DNA of 64,000 nucleotides from an uncultured Tropicimonas sp. (GTDB lineage: Bacteria > Pseudomonadota > Alphaproteobacteria > Rhodobacterales > Rhodobacteraceae): the NCBI GenBank assembly GCA_947495685.1, contig CANLZY010000014.1:1-64000 (forward strand), in the 5' to 3' direction. Shown here piece by piece: positions 56,783-64,000 of this stretch. Both the position numbers and the translations under genes were made by a program. Positions within the stretch are counted from its first letter, which is position 1; every line of letters begins with the position of its first letter. The notes beneath the pieces are model-generated. The model made no database searches and was not told the DNA's origin. It saw nothing but the letters and a program-made list of their open reading frames with translations.

Positions 56783-58234
56783 ATGAGCGACGCAACCGCC
56801 GGCTGGTTTGACAGCACTGAAATGTTCATTGACGGGACGTGGTCCCGCCCCGCCGCCACCCTGCCGCTGGAGAACCCCTCCGACGGGACGGAAATCGGCG
56901 CCATTGCCCGTGGCGGCGCAGCAGAGATCGACCGCGCCGTATCGGCTGCCCACACCGCACTCGACGGGGAGTGGGGCCGCGCCACTGCGGTGGAACGTGG
57001 CCGTGTGCTGACCCGCATCGGGCGGCTGGTACTGGAACGCGTCGAGGACCTCGCCCGGCTGGAAGCACAGGATGTCGGCAAGCCACTGACCCAGGCCCGC
57101 AACGACGCCATCGCGCTTGCCCGTTACATGGAATTCTACGGTGGTGCGGCCGACAAGATCATGGGCGAGACGATCCCCTACATGGACGGATACACGGTCT
57201 ACACCCTGCGCGAACCGCTGGGCGTGACGGCGCATATCGTTCCCTGGAACTATCCGATGCAGATCATCGGACGGTCGGTCGGCGCAGCGCTCTGCATGGG
57301 CAACGCCACGGTGTTGAAACCGGCCGAGGAGGCCTGCCTGACGGCACTGGCCTTTGCCCGCATCGCCGAGGAGGCCGGTCTGCCAGCCGGCGCGTTGAAT
57401 GTCGTGCCGGGCCTCGGCGAAGAAGCCGGCGCCGCGCTGTCGGCTCACCCCGGCATCGACCACGTGTCCTTCACCGGCTCGCTGCCGGTCGGCAAGATGG
57501 TCCAGCAGGCGGCGGGCGAAAACGTCGTGCCGGTGACGCTGGAACTGGGCGGGAAATCCCCGCAGGTGGTGTTCGAGGACGCCGACGTGGACGCCGCGCT
57601 GCCGTTCCTGGTCAACGCCGGCATCCAGAACGCCGGTCAGACGTGTTCGGCGTCGTCCCGTATCCTGATCCACCGCAGCCGGTTCGACGAGGTCGCCGCC
57701 CGGATGGCAGAGCGCTACGGCGCGCTGCGGGTCGGCCCTGCGATGTTGGATCTGGAGGTCGGCCCGCTGATCTCGGCCCGCCAGAAACAGATCGTCGAAG
57801 GCTACCTGAAGCTGGGCAGCGATCTGGAGCAACTGGCCGTCGGGCAGATCGTCGAGGATGCCCCTGCCGGTGGCCACTACGTTGCGCCGCACCTGCTGTC
57901 TGGCGCAACGCCCGGGCACGTTCTGGAGCAGGAAGAGATCTTCGGCCCGGCGCAGGTCCTGCTGACCTTTGATGACGAGGACGAGGCCGTGGCGATTGCC
58001 AATGGCACCGGGCTGGGGCTGGTCGCGTCGGTCTGGACCGGCAACGGCGCGCGGCAGATGCGCATGGCCCGAAAACTGCGGGCGGGGCAGGTGTTCGTGA
58101 ACAACTACGGTGCCGGTGGCGGGGTCGAATTGCCCTTTGGCGGCGTCGGCAAATCCGGCCATGGCCGCGAAAAGGGTTTCGAAGCGCTCTATTCCTTTTC
58201 ACAGGTCAAGACCGTCGCGGCGCTGCACGGGTAA
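56783..58234 (+). CDS. NAD(P)-dependent aldehyde dehydrogenase
   Basis: A 483-residue oxidoreductase turning an aldehyde into a carboxylic acid. The catalytic pair is E254 in LELGGKSP and C288 in NAGQTCSASSR; the cofactor site is VPWNYPMQI and FTGSLPVG. AGGAGACCCCTC precedes the ATG. It is 73 bases after the ABC ATPase gene and probably in the same transcript; substrate unknown. Confidence 0.94.
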   Translation: MSDATAGWFDSTEMFIDGTWSRPAATLPLENPSDGTEIGAIARGGAAEIDRAVSAAHTALDGEWGRATAVERGRVLTRIGRLVLERVEDLARLEAQDVGKPLTQARNDAIALARYMEFYGGAADKIMGETIPYMDGYTVYTLREPLGVTAHIVPWNYPMQIIGRSVGAALCMGNATVLKPAEEACLTALAFARIAEEAGLPAGALNVVPGLGEEAGAALSAHPGIDHVSFTGSLPVGKMVQQAAGENVVPVTLELGGKSPQVVFEDADVDAALPFLVNAGIQNAGQTCSASSRILIHRSRFDEVAARMAERYGALRVGPAMLDLEVGPLISARQKQIVEGYLKLGSDLEQLAVGQIVEDAPAGGHYVAPHLLSGATPGHVLEQEEIFGPAQVLLTFDDEDEAVAIANGTGLGLVASVWTGNGARQMRMARKLRAGQVFVNNYGAGGGVELPFGGVGKSGHGREKGFEALYSFSQVKTVAALHG

Positions 58235-58252
58235 CGCCACGCCAGCGCGACA

Positions 58253-59239
58253 TCAGCGGGCGCGGGGCGCGCCTTCGGGCGGGCGCTGCAGCAGTGCTTC
58301 GATGTCGGCCATCACCGTTTCGGGCAATGGCCCGAAGTCGAGCGCCCCGGCGTTTTCCTCGGCCTGAGCGACCGTTCGAAAGCCGGGAATCGGACAAGTG
58401 TTGGGGCTGCGCGCCCAGATCCAGCCAAGCGCCCCCTGCACGACACTGCGCCCGCCCGTCTGCAGCAGGTCGCGCACGGTGTCGAGCATGTCCAGCACCT
58501 CCGGCACCACCTGCCCGCCCTGGAAATATTCCATCCAGTCAAAGCTGTTGGTGCGGATGTCGGAGGATTGAAGCTGCGTGGTCGCGGTGTACTTGCCGCT
58601 GAACACTCCCATCGCAAGCGGCATCCGGTTGACCGACAGCAGGCCCAGATCCTCCGCCGTCGCCAGCATCTGGCTGGCCGGGACCCACAGGTTCATCGTG
58701 TGCTGCACCGCCACGAACCCCGGCCGGTTGGCACAAGCCCGTGCGGAGGCCGGAAAATCCGTGCTCCAGCCATAGGCCCCGATCTTGCCAGCGGTTCGCG
58801 CGGCCTCCATCGCGTCAAGGATCGGCATGGCGTCCTCGGATGGCATCTCGTTGAGGTGCAGGAACACCAGGTCGACATGTTCGCGCCCCAGACGCCGCAG
58901 GCAACCGTCGATCTCGTCCGCTGCCTGCGCCGCCGTTTCGACCGTTCCGGTCACCTGCCGGGTCGACTCGTCAAAGCAATTGCCGATCTTGGTCGACAGT
59001 TTCACCTCGTCCCGCCCGGCCAGGGCGGCGCCCAGAACCCGTTCGGAATGCCCCGCGCCATAGACGCTGGCGGTATCGAAATACCGGACCCCGCGATCGA
59101 TGGCCGCATGGATCGCGCGGGCAGAGACCGCGTCGTCCACCTCGCCCCATCCCAGCGGCGTTTCGTCGGTCCAGAACGGACCACCAATCGCCCAGCATCC
59201 CATGCCAAGCCGCGGATTGTGGTTGAGATCAAGCGCCAT
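58253..59239 (-). CDS. Aldo/keto reductase
   Basis: A 328-residue NADPH-dependent reductase of the AKR superfamily. LGMGCWAIGGPFW, VRYFDTASVYGAGHSERVLG (Asp/Tyr), LSTKIGN (Lys) and LVFLHLNEM (His) show the tetrad. ATG at 59239 follows CAGGAGACACCTC; a frame running to 59617 overlaps the divergent SDR and is rejected. The 46-base gap to the SDR must hold both promoters or a shared site. Confidence 0.93.
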   Translation of the reverse strand: MALDLNHNPRLGMGCWAIGGPFWTDETPLGWGEVDDAVSARAIHAAIDRGVRYFDTASVYGAGHSERVLGAALAGRDEVKLSTKIGNCFDESTRQVTGTVETAAQAADEIDGCLRRLGREHVDLVFLHLNEMPSEDAMPILDAMEAARTAGKIGAYGWSTDFPASARACANRPGFVAVQHTMNLWVPASQMLATAEDLGLLSVNRMPLAMGVFSGKYTATTQLQSSDIRTNSFDWMEYFQGGQVVPEVLDMLDTVRDLLQTGGRSVVQGALGWIWARSPNTCPIPGFRTVAQAEENAGALDFGPLPETVMADIEALLQRPPEGAPRAR

Positions 59240-59285
59240 GAGGTGTCTCCTGCGGGTGTTCGCGAGGACCATAGGGAGGATCGCC

Positions 59286-60026
59286 ATGCGACTGGAAGGA
59301 AAAACCGCAATCGTGACCGGCGGCGGGTCTGGCTTTGGTGCCGGCATTGCCCGCAAGTTCGTCTCCGAGGGCGCGCGCGTCATGGTCGCCGACATCAATG
59401 CCGATGCCGCCCGCAAGGTCGCCGAAGAGATCGGCGGGATCGCCCAGTTCACCGATGTCTCGTTCTCCGACAGCGTCAAGGACATGGCCGAGGCAGCGTT
59501 CAAGGCCTTCGGCACCCTCGATATCCTGGTCAACAACGCCGGCATCACCCATCTGCCCACGCCAATGGAAGAGGTCACCGAGGCCGATTTCGACAAGGTC
59601 ATGGCCGTGAACACCAAGTCGGTCTACCTGTCGGCGGTGCATGTCGTGCCCCACATGAAGGCCAGCGGCACCGGCGCGATCCTGAACGTGGCGTCGACGG
59701 CGGGCGTCTCGCCCCGGCCTCGGTTGAACTGGTACAACGCCTCCAAGGGCTGGATGATCACCGCCACCCGCGCGATGGCGGTCGAACTGGCACCGTTTGG
59801 CGTGCGGGTGAACGCGATCAATCCGGTCGCAGGTGAAACGCCGCTGCTGAAGAGCTTCATGGGCGAGGATACGCCCGAAATCCGGGCAAAATTCCTGTCC
59901 ACCATCCCCATCGGCCGGTTCTCCACCCCCGAAGACATGGGCAACGCCGCGTGCTTCCTCTGCTCGGAAGAGGCCAGCATGATCACCGGCGTCGCGATGG
60001 AAGTCGACGGCGGCCGCTGTATCTGA
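59286..60026 (+). CDS. Short-chain dehydrogenase/reductase
   Basis: A 246-residue Rossmann-fold oxidoreductase of the classical SDR family. TGGGSGFG (residues 11-18) binds the cofactor, NNAG is present, and the active site has Y150 and K154 in NWYNASKGW with the Ser in NVASTAG. GGGAGGATCGCC precedes the ATG. It is followed after 12 bases by the P1 peptidase gene, so they are probably co-transcribed. Confidence 0.95.
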   Translation: MRLEGKTAIVTGGGSGFGAGIARKFVSEGARVMVADINADAARKVAEEIGGIAQFTDVSFSDSVKDMAEAAFKAFGTLDILVNNAGITHLPTPMEEVTEADFDKVMAVNTKSVYLSAVHVVPHMKASGTGAILNVASTAGVSPRPRLNWYNASKGWMITATRAMAVELAPFGVRVNAINPVAGETPLLKSFMGEDTPEIRAKFLSTIPIGRFSTPEDMGNAACFLCSEEASMITGVAMEVDGGRCI

Positions 60027-60038
60027 CGGGAGACGCCG

Positions 60039-61040
60039 ATGCACCCAGGGCCCTTGAACCTGATCACCGACGTCCCCGGCCTGCGGGTCGGCAATGCCGG
60101 CGACGACAGGCTGAAATCCGGCGTCACCGTGGTGTTGGGCGACGTGCCCTTCACCGCCGCTGTCCACGTGATGGGGGGCGCTCCGGGCACCCGCGAGACC
60201 GACCTGCTGGCCCCGGACAAGCTGGTGCAGCAGGCCGATGCGCTGGTGCTGTCGGGGGGGTCTGCCTTTGGGCTGGACGCGCCATCGGGGGTGGCCGACG
60301 CGTTGCGCGCGGCCGGGCGGGGCTTTGTGGTGGGCGACCAGACAGTGCCCATCGTGCCGGGCGCGATCCTGTTCGACCTGTTGAACGGCGGCGACAAGGG
60401 CTGGACCGACAATCCCTACAAGGCGCTTGGACGCCGGGCGTTGGACACCGTCGCGCGGGAGTTCGCGCTTGGCAGCCACGGCGCTGGCACCGGCGCGACC
60501 ACCCGGACATTGAAGGGCGGGCTGGGCTCCGCCTCGCTGGTGCTGGACGAAGGCATCACGGTGGGGGCGCTTGTTGCGGTGAATGCCCTGGGCGATGTGG
60601 TTGGCGACGGGCCGGAGTTCTGGGCCGGGTCATGGGAATTCGACGATGAGTTCGGCGGGCTGGGGCCGGTTTGCCGCCACAGCCCCGGCGCCGAACCGTC
60701 GCTGAAACTTGGCCAGGCCACCACCATCGCGATCGTCGCCACGGATGCGATCCTGACCCAGGCAGAAGCGCAGCGCATGGCGACGGCGGCGCATGACGGC
60801 ATGGCACGCGCCATCGTCCCCTCGCATACGCCGCTGGATGGCGACCTGGTGTTCGGCGTCTCGACCGGCCTGCGCCCACTTGCCGACCCTTTGCTGACAC
60901 CCATGGCGCTTGGTCATGCCGCTGCCACCTGCCTGTGTCGGGCCATCGCGCGCGGGGTCTACACCGCCCGGTCCGCACCGGGGGATCCGGTACCATGCTG
61001 GCAGGACAAGTTTGCCCCTCAACCCCGACCGGAGACCTGA
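60039..61040 (+). CDS. P1/DmpA-family peptidase or amidase
   Basis: A 333-residue N-terminal-nucleophile hydrolase. The DmpA/NylC fold signatures VMGGAPGTRETDLL, LSGGSAFGLDA and the autocleavage region TRTLKGGLGSAS are present; S164 in GLGSAS is the likely nucleophile freed by self-cleavage after G163. Relatives act as L-aminopeptidase/D-esterases, beta-aminopeptidases or nylon-oligomer amidases, so the substrate may be a non-standard amide. It follows the SDR gene. Confidence 0.9.
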   Translation: MHPGPLNLITDVPGLRVGNAGDDRLKSGVTVVLGDVPFTAAVHVMGGAPGTRETDLLAPDKLVQQADALVLSGGSAFGLDAPSGVADALRAAGRGFVVGDQTVPIVPGAILFDLLNGGDKGWTDNPYKALGRRALDTVAREFALGSHGAGTGATTRTLKGGLGSASLVLDEGITVGALVAVNALGDVVGDGPEFWAGSWEFDDEFGGLGPVCRHSPGAEPSLKLGQATTIAIVATDAILTQAEAQRMATAAHDGMARAIVPSHTPLDGDLVFGVSTGLRPLADPLLTPMALGHAAATCLCRAIARGVYTARSAPGDPVPCWQDKFAPQPRPET

Positions 61041-61063
61041 TCCGGATCATCGCCCGGCCAATT

Positions 61064-61073
61064 GTGTATACAC
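61064..61073. promoter_or_regulatory. GTGTATACAC palindrome, possible GntR-type operator
   Basis: A 10-bp perfect palindrome 19 bases before the ATG of the next gene. Sites of the form TNGTATACNA are typical of FadR/GntR regulators. No GntR gene is in the window, so the regulator would be elsewhere. Confidence 0.35.
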
Positions 61074-61092
61074 GTCAATCGCAGGAGTTTTC

Positions 61093-61659
61093 ATGTCACG
61101 GTTTCCCCTCTTGCCCGCTCTTGTGGCTTGCCTCGGCGTTTCTGCCGCGACCGGGCATGCCGACGAGATCCTCGATACGATCGATGCGGCACGCGCCGCC
61201 TACGAGGCTGGCAATATCCAGGACACGACGGAAGAACTGGCCTATGCCCAGCAACTGGTGCGCGACCTCAAGACGGCGGGCCTGTCGGCGTTTCTGCCGG
61301 GCCCGCCGGATGGCTGGTCCCGTGAAATCGGCGCCGACATGGGGGCCGCGATGGCCATGCTCGGCGGCGGGGTCGGGGCCGAGGCGACCTACACTCACGG
61401 AAGCGACAGTTTCAGCGTGACGCTGATGGCCGACAACGCCATGGTTCAGGCGTTTGCCGGCATGTTGGGCAATGCGGCGATGCTCGCCGGGGGTAAGCGG
61501 GTCCGCATCGGCAGCGAAAAGTTCATGAACCAAGACGGCGAACTGACCGGTCTGGTCGACAACCGCATCCTCGTTCAGGCCAGCGGTGCCCCGGTCGAGA
61601 CGATGCTACCATTGCTTGAAAGCATGGATTTCGAAGAAATGGCGGGCTTTGGCCGCTGA
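61093..61659 (+). CDS. Small periplasmic protein, unknown function
   Basis: A 188-residue exported protein. The signal peptide is MSRFPLLPALVACLGVSAATGHA, cleaved before DEILDTIDAARAAYEAG. The mature part has a helical N-terminal half (EELAYAQQLVRDLKTAGLSAFLP) and a later half with beta-like segments (EATYTHGSDSFSVTLMADNAM). I do not recognise the family. CAGGAG precedes the ATG. It may belong to the SDR/peptidase transcript or be controlled from the palindrome upstream. Confidence 0.78.
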   Translation: MSRFPLLPALVACLGVSAATGHADEILDTIDAARAAYEAGNIQDTTEELAYAQQLVRDLKTAGLSAFLPGPPDGWSREIGADMGAAMAMLGGGVGAEATYTHGSDSFSVTLMADNAMVQAFAGMLGNAAMLAGGKRVRIGSEKFMNQDGELTGLVDNRILVQASGAPVETMLPLLESMDFEEMAGFGR

Positions 61660-61672
61660 CCCCGCCGCGCCG

Positions 61673-62491
61673 TCAGGGCTGGTCGGACGCCGCCATCGAC
61701 AACATGTGCTGCACCATGCGGCTGGCGGGGTCCGTCAGCGGGTCGATCACATCAAAATGGTGGCACCCTTCGGCGACTGTCAGGTCCGATTTCAACCAGG
61801 CGTCGGCAAGCCGGATCGCCTGATCGACAAACGCCGGACGTTCCGCTGACCCCACTTCGACCTGCACAATGCAGGCCGGTTCCGGGTAGCGGATCGGGCT
61901 TTCGGACTCCGCCTCGTCGGCGTCGATCCGCAAGAACTCGTTCATCGGCAACATCACCAGCGGCGTCAGATCGGCCAGTGGCGAAATCGGCAGGATGCCC
62001 ACAAGGCGGGCCCGCACTTCGTCTGGAAGCTCGACATCCGGGCAGACCATCCGAAGCGACAGGTGGCCACCGGCAGAATGCCCCCCGACGATCAGCGGCC
62101 CGGGCACGCGCGCAGCCATGACCGGCAACGCCTGTGCGATGGAGCGAGTGATCTCGGCGACATGGACATCTGGCGCCAATGGGTAGGACGGGATCGCGAC
62201 AGCCCAGCCGTTGCCAAGCGCGCCCTGCGCAATGTGCGACCAGTCCTTGCGGCCGCTCAGACGCCAGAACCCGCCGTGGATGAAGACAAAGAGCCCGCGC
62301 GGCGCCGTGTCACGTGGCAGGAACAGGTCAAACGCCTGCCTTGACCCGTCGCCATACGGCTGATCCAGAACTTGCAGATCCTCCGGCCAGCTGTCGCGAA
62401 ACGCCGCTGCCGCAGCCCCCCAGCGGTCAAAATAGCTGTGACCGTCGAGGATAAAATCCGCATTGTCATAGGAAGTCGGGTCGATCTTCAT
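61673..62491 (-). CDS. Alpha/beta-hydrolase, arylformamidase-like
   Basis: A 272-residue cytosolic hydrolase of the KynB-like alpha/beta family. The oxyanion motif HGGFW is at 72-76 and the nucleophile is S139 in GGHSAGGHL; the general-base His is in EGCHHFDVID near the C-terminus. ATG follows GAGGCGCCAAG. Convergent with the previous gene, 13 bases apart. Substrate may be N-formylkynurenine or another ester or amide; no other kynurenine gene is here. Confidence 0.88.
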   Translation of the reverse strand: MKIDPTSYDNADFILDGHSYFDRWGAAAAAFRDSWPEDLQVLDQPYGDGSRQAFDLFLPRDTAPRGLFVFIHGGFWRLSGRKDWSHIAQGALGNGWAVAIPSYPLAPDVHVAEITRSIAQALPVMAARVPGPLIVGGHSAGGHLSLRMVCPDVELPDEVRARLVGILPISPLADLTPLVMLPMNEFLRIDADEAESESPIRYPEPACIVQVEVGSAERPAFVDQAIRLADAWLKSDLTVAEGCHHFDVIDPLTDPASRMVQHMLSMAASDQP

Positions 62492-62614
62492 CTTGGCGCC
62501 TCACATCCGGTCCCAAGCCTCAGATATGCACTGCGAGTTGGGTGTTCCAGAGCCCTCTTCCGACCGGGACAGAACCTGCGGGTATCAATCTCGATTTCCG
62601 CAGCCTGCCAGACG

Positions 62615-62641
62615 CCGGACCCAGCGTTATGCCGGGTCCGG
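62615..62641 (-). other. Hairpin downstream of the RTX gene
   Basis: CCGGACCC (62615-62622) and GGGTCCGG (62634-62641) pair perfectly around an 11-base loop, 25 bases after the RTX stop. No T tract follows on the minus strand. Confidence 0.45.
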
Positions 62642-62666
62642 ATCTTGCCATCCAACAGGCCGAACG

Positions 62667-63560
62667 TCAGGCGATCAGCAGCAGGTTGTCGACGGAGAAG
62701 TGGATCCAGTCGGTATCGGTTTCGTCCGATGGATTACCGCCGAAGCTGGTGAAGTGAACCTCGGTCACATAGTCGAAGATGTCGTCATTGAACGAGACCT
62801 TCTTTGGCGCTTCCGGGCTGACGGTGAACTCTTCGTAGCCGACCAGTTCGTCCCCCAGGTAGCCAGACACCACAACCCGCAGGTCGTCGCGCCAAGCCGC
62901 CGAGAAATAACCGGACTCCAGATCGAAGGGCGTATCATCGCGCCAGACCGAAACGGTGTTGCCACCACCGTTATAGGCGACGTTGTCGCCAGACCGTGGG
63001 ATATACCCGGAAACAGAGGTGTCTTCGTCTGTTTCCAGGACGCCGAAGCCCTGAGTGCTGAAGCCCTTGTACTCGGGCTGCGCGGCATCGAGATCGATGT
63101 AGTAGCCCACGTCGCTGTCAAACTCGTCGAAGGTCATCGGATCGACCGCCTTGAAGACGAAGTCATCCGCGTCGAACTGATCCACCGTGGCATTCGAGAC
63201 CACCAGTTTTTCTTTACCGGCGGTGATCAGGACCTTGCCACCCCGTTGTTCGATCTGCACGTCATCGAACGACTTAACGCCAAGGCGCGACAGGTCGATC
63301 ATATCCTTGCCGTCCTGGAAATCCTTGATCTTGTCCTTCTTGCCGTCGCGAACAAAGCTGAAGATATCCTTGCCGTTGCCGCCGTACAGGATGTCCTGCC
63401 CATTGCCGTCAACGATGAAGTCGCTGCCCTTGCCGCCATAGATCGTGTCTGCGCCGCCCGACCCCAGAAGGAAATCGTTGCCAGCATAGCCATAGATCGT
63501 GTCCAGGGCAGATGTCCCGAAAAGGACGTCCGCATCACTGGTACCTTTGAATTTCGCCAT
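62667..63560 (-). CDS. RTX calcium-binding protein with N-terminal repeats and C-terminal sandwich domain
   Basis: A 297-residue protein. Residues 5-70 are RTX nonapeptides (GTSDADVLFG, GYAGNDFLLG, GGKGSDFIV, GNGQDILYGG) followed by a short secretion-domain-like part (DKIKDFQDGKDMIDLSRLG). Residues about 155-297 form a different domain: FDLESGYFSAAWRDDLRV, SGYLGDELVGYEEFTV and IHFSVDNLLLIA. That pattern is like a jelly-roll or carbohydrate-binding sandwich found in secreted and CTERM-anchored proteins. Most RTX substrates have repeats at the C-terminus, so this order is unusual. No signal peptide is seen; GGGGAATATTCAA precedes the ATG. Export route is uncertain. Confidence 0.78.
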   Translation of the reverse strand: MAKFKGTSDADVLFGTSALDTIYGYAGNDFLLGSGGADTIYGGKGSDFIVDGNGQDILYGGNGKDIFSFVRDGKKDKIKDFQDGKDMIDLSRLGVKSFDDVQIEQRGGKVLITAGKEKLVVSNATVDQFDADDFVFKAVDPMTFDEFDSDVGYYIDLDAAQPEYKGFSTQGFGVLETDEDTSVSGYIPRSGDNVAYNGGGNTVSVWRDDTPFDLESGYFSAAWRDDLRVVVSGYLGDELVGYEEFTVSPEAPKKVSFNDDIFDYVTEVHFTSFGGNPSDETDTDWIHFSVDNLLLIA

Positions 63561-63590
63561 TTGAATATTCCCCGCTACTTCGTACTCGAT

Positions 63591-63619
63591 ACTATCTCAG
63601 GCGCCCACAAACCCGTCAA
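63591..63619 (-). promoter_or_regulatory. Sigma-70-like promoter of the RTX gene
   Basis: Read on the minus strand, TTGACG (63619-63614) and GATAGT (63596-63591) are separated by exactly 17 bases. A start near 63584 would leave a leader of about 24 bases with GGGGAA before the ATG. Confidence 0.5.
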
Positions 63620-63961
63620 CGCGGGCAGGAGTCAACCCGCCCCGCCCCCGAAGGCGGATCGCTGCGCATTCAGCCAAGGTAATTATACCCTGAGCCTCGC
63701 GCGAACCCAATCCCGTGTTCGCGGGATATCCAGATGCGACGACCATGGCAATGTGCCCTGCGACGGAAGCATCGAGCGTTCAATGCGGACGTTTGCAAAC
63801 GCAACCGCTGCAGGGTCGAGACGTGTCTATTCCGGCCACGCGGCCTGTCGCACAAATTCCAGCAGGAGCGAGGGCGATTGGCTCGATGGCCGGGTTCATG
63901 GAAGCCCCAAAATGAGTCGATAGTGTCTCGGCAGGATCGCGCGCCCAGAGTGCAAACTCCC
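63620..63961. other. Intergenic region upstream of the RTX gene
   Basis: No gene is supported. Two overlapping short frames, 63670-63963 (minus) and 63715-63915 (plus), lack ribosome-binding sites and family features. I see no strong hairpin or repeat here. Confidence 0.4.
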
Positions 63962-64000
63962 ATGCCTCGACTTTCCGTTCTTCTTCTAGCCAGTACCCCC
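63962..64000 (+). CDS. Possible start of an exported protein, cut by the window edge
   Basis: An ATG at 63962 opens MPRLSVLLLASTP, which resembles the beginning of a signal peptide, and runs off the right edge with no stop. There is only a weak ribosome-binding site. Thirteen codons are too few to judge further. Confidence 0.25.
   Translation, partial: MPRLSVLLLASTP

Overview
The window reads as a chromosomal segment of a high-GC alphaproteobacterium, most likely a marine Rhodobacterales (Roseobacter-type) bacterium. This rests on the gene content (short-form L36, TPP-controlled thiamine salvage operon, urtABCDE, many ABC uptake systems, RTX proteins) and on the even, GC-rich codon use. Genus and species cannot be fixed from the sequence alone. 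There is no insertion sequence, phage gene, CRISPR array, integrase or rRNA. The only structural RNA genes or elements seen are one tRNA-Val(GAC) and one TPP riboswitch.

Layout. 1-5.8 kb: an A/C-skewed non-coding stretch, a sulfotransferase-like gene, msrQ/msrP (methionine sulfoxide repair), a membrane-anchored FMN glutamate-synthase-domain protein and a secreted fasciclin protein. 5.9-13.4 kb: clpB with a clear RpoH-type promoter, pyrF, an NfeD/stomatin pair, a NUDIX hydrolase and an ABC exporter. 13.6-20.4 kb: an acyl-CoA synthetase, then a four-gene operon (TetR/CecR-like regulator, HlyD lipoprotein, ABC ATPase, ABC-2 permease) behind a 32-bp perfect palindrome, and an N-formylglutamate amidohydrolase. 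20.5-25.3 kb: tRNA-Val, rpmJ, a DEAD-box helicase with a repetitive basic tail, and a large RTX protein whose N-terminal part looks like a seven-bladed propeller. 25.3-28.9 kb: divergent Lrp-type regulator and alanine dehydrogenase, then a secreted degenerate caspase-like protein with two peptidoglycan-binding domains.

28.9-36.3 kb is a sugar-type ABC importer (binding protein, two permeases) with a sulfatase, a phenylacetate-CoA-ligase-like enzyme and a divergent LysR regulator. This looks like a catabolic locus for a sulfated organic compound. 36.3-38.4 kb holds a rhodanese, an aldo/keto reductase and a small cysteine-rich secreted protein. 38.6-44.7 kb is urtABCDE (urea import) on the minus strand. 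45-46.4 kb has an AI-2E-family membrane protein and a small helical protein. 46.5-52 kb is a seven-gene thiamine salvage operon, thiM-thiE-thiD-thiY-tenA-thiZ-thiX, downstream of a TPP riboswitch.

52.1-62.5 kb is a second catabolic block: class III CoA-transferase, a peptide-type ABC importer (two permeases plus one fused double ATPase, with no binding protein), aldehyde dehydrogenase, aldo/keto reductase, SDR, P1-family peptidase/amidase, a small periplasmic protein and an arylformamidase-like hydrolase. The window closes with a second RTX protein whose repeats are at the N-terminus, under a good sigma-70-like promoter. Most genes are ordinary for the group. The less ordinary items are the degenerate caspase, the two unusual RTX architectures, the sulfatase and binding-protein-less transporter loci, and the palindrome-controlled efflux operon. 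I found no convincing evidence of a wholly new system.
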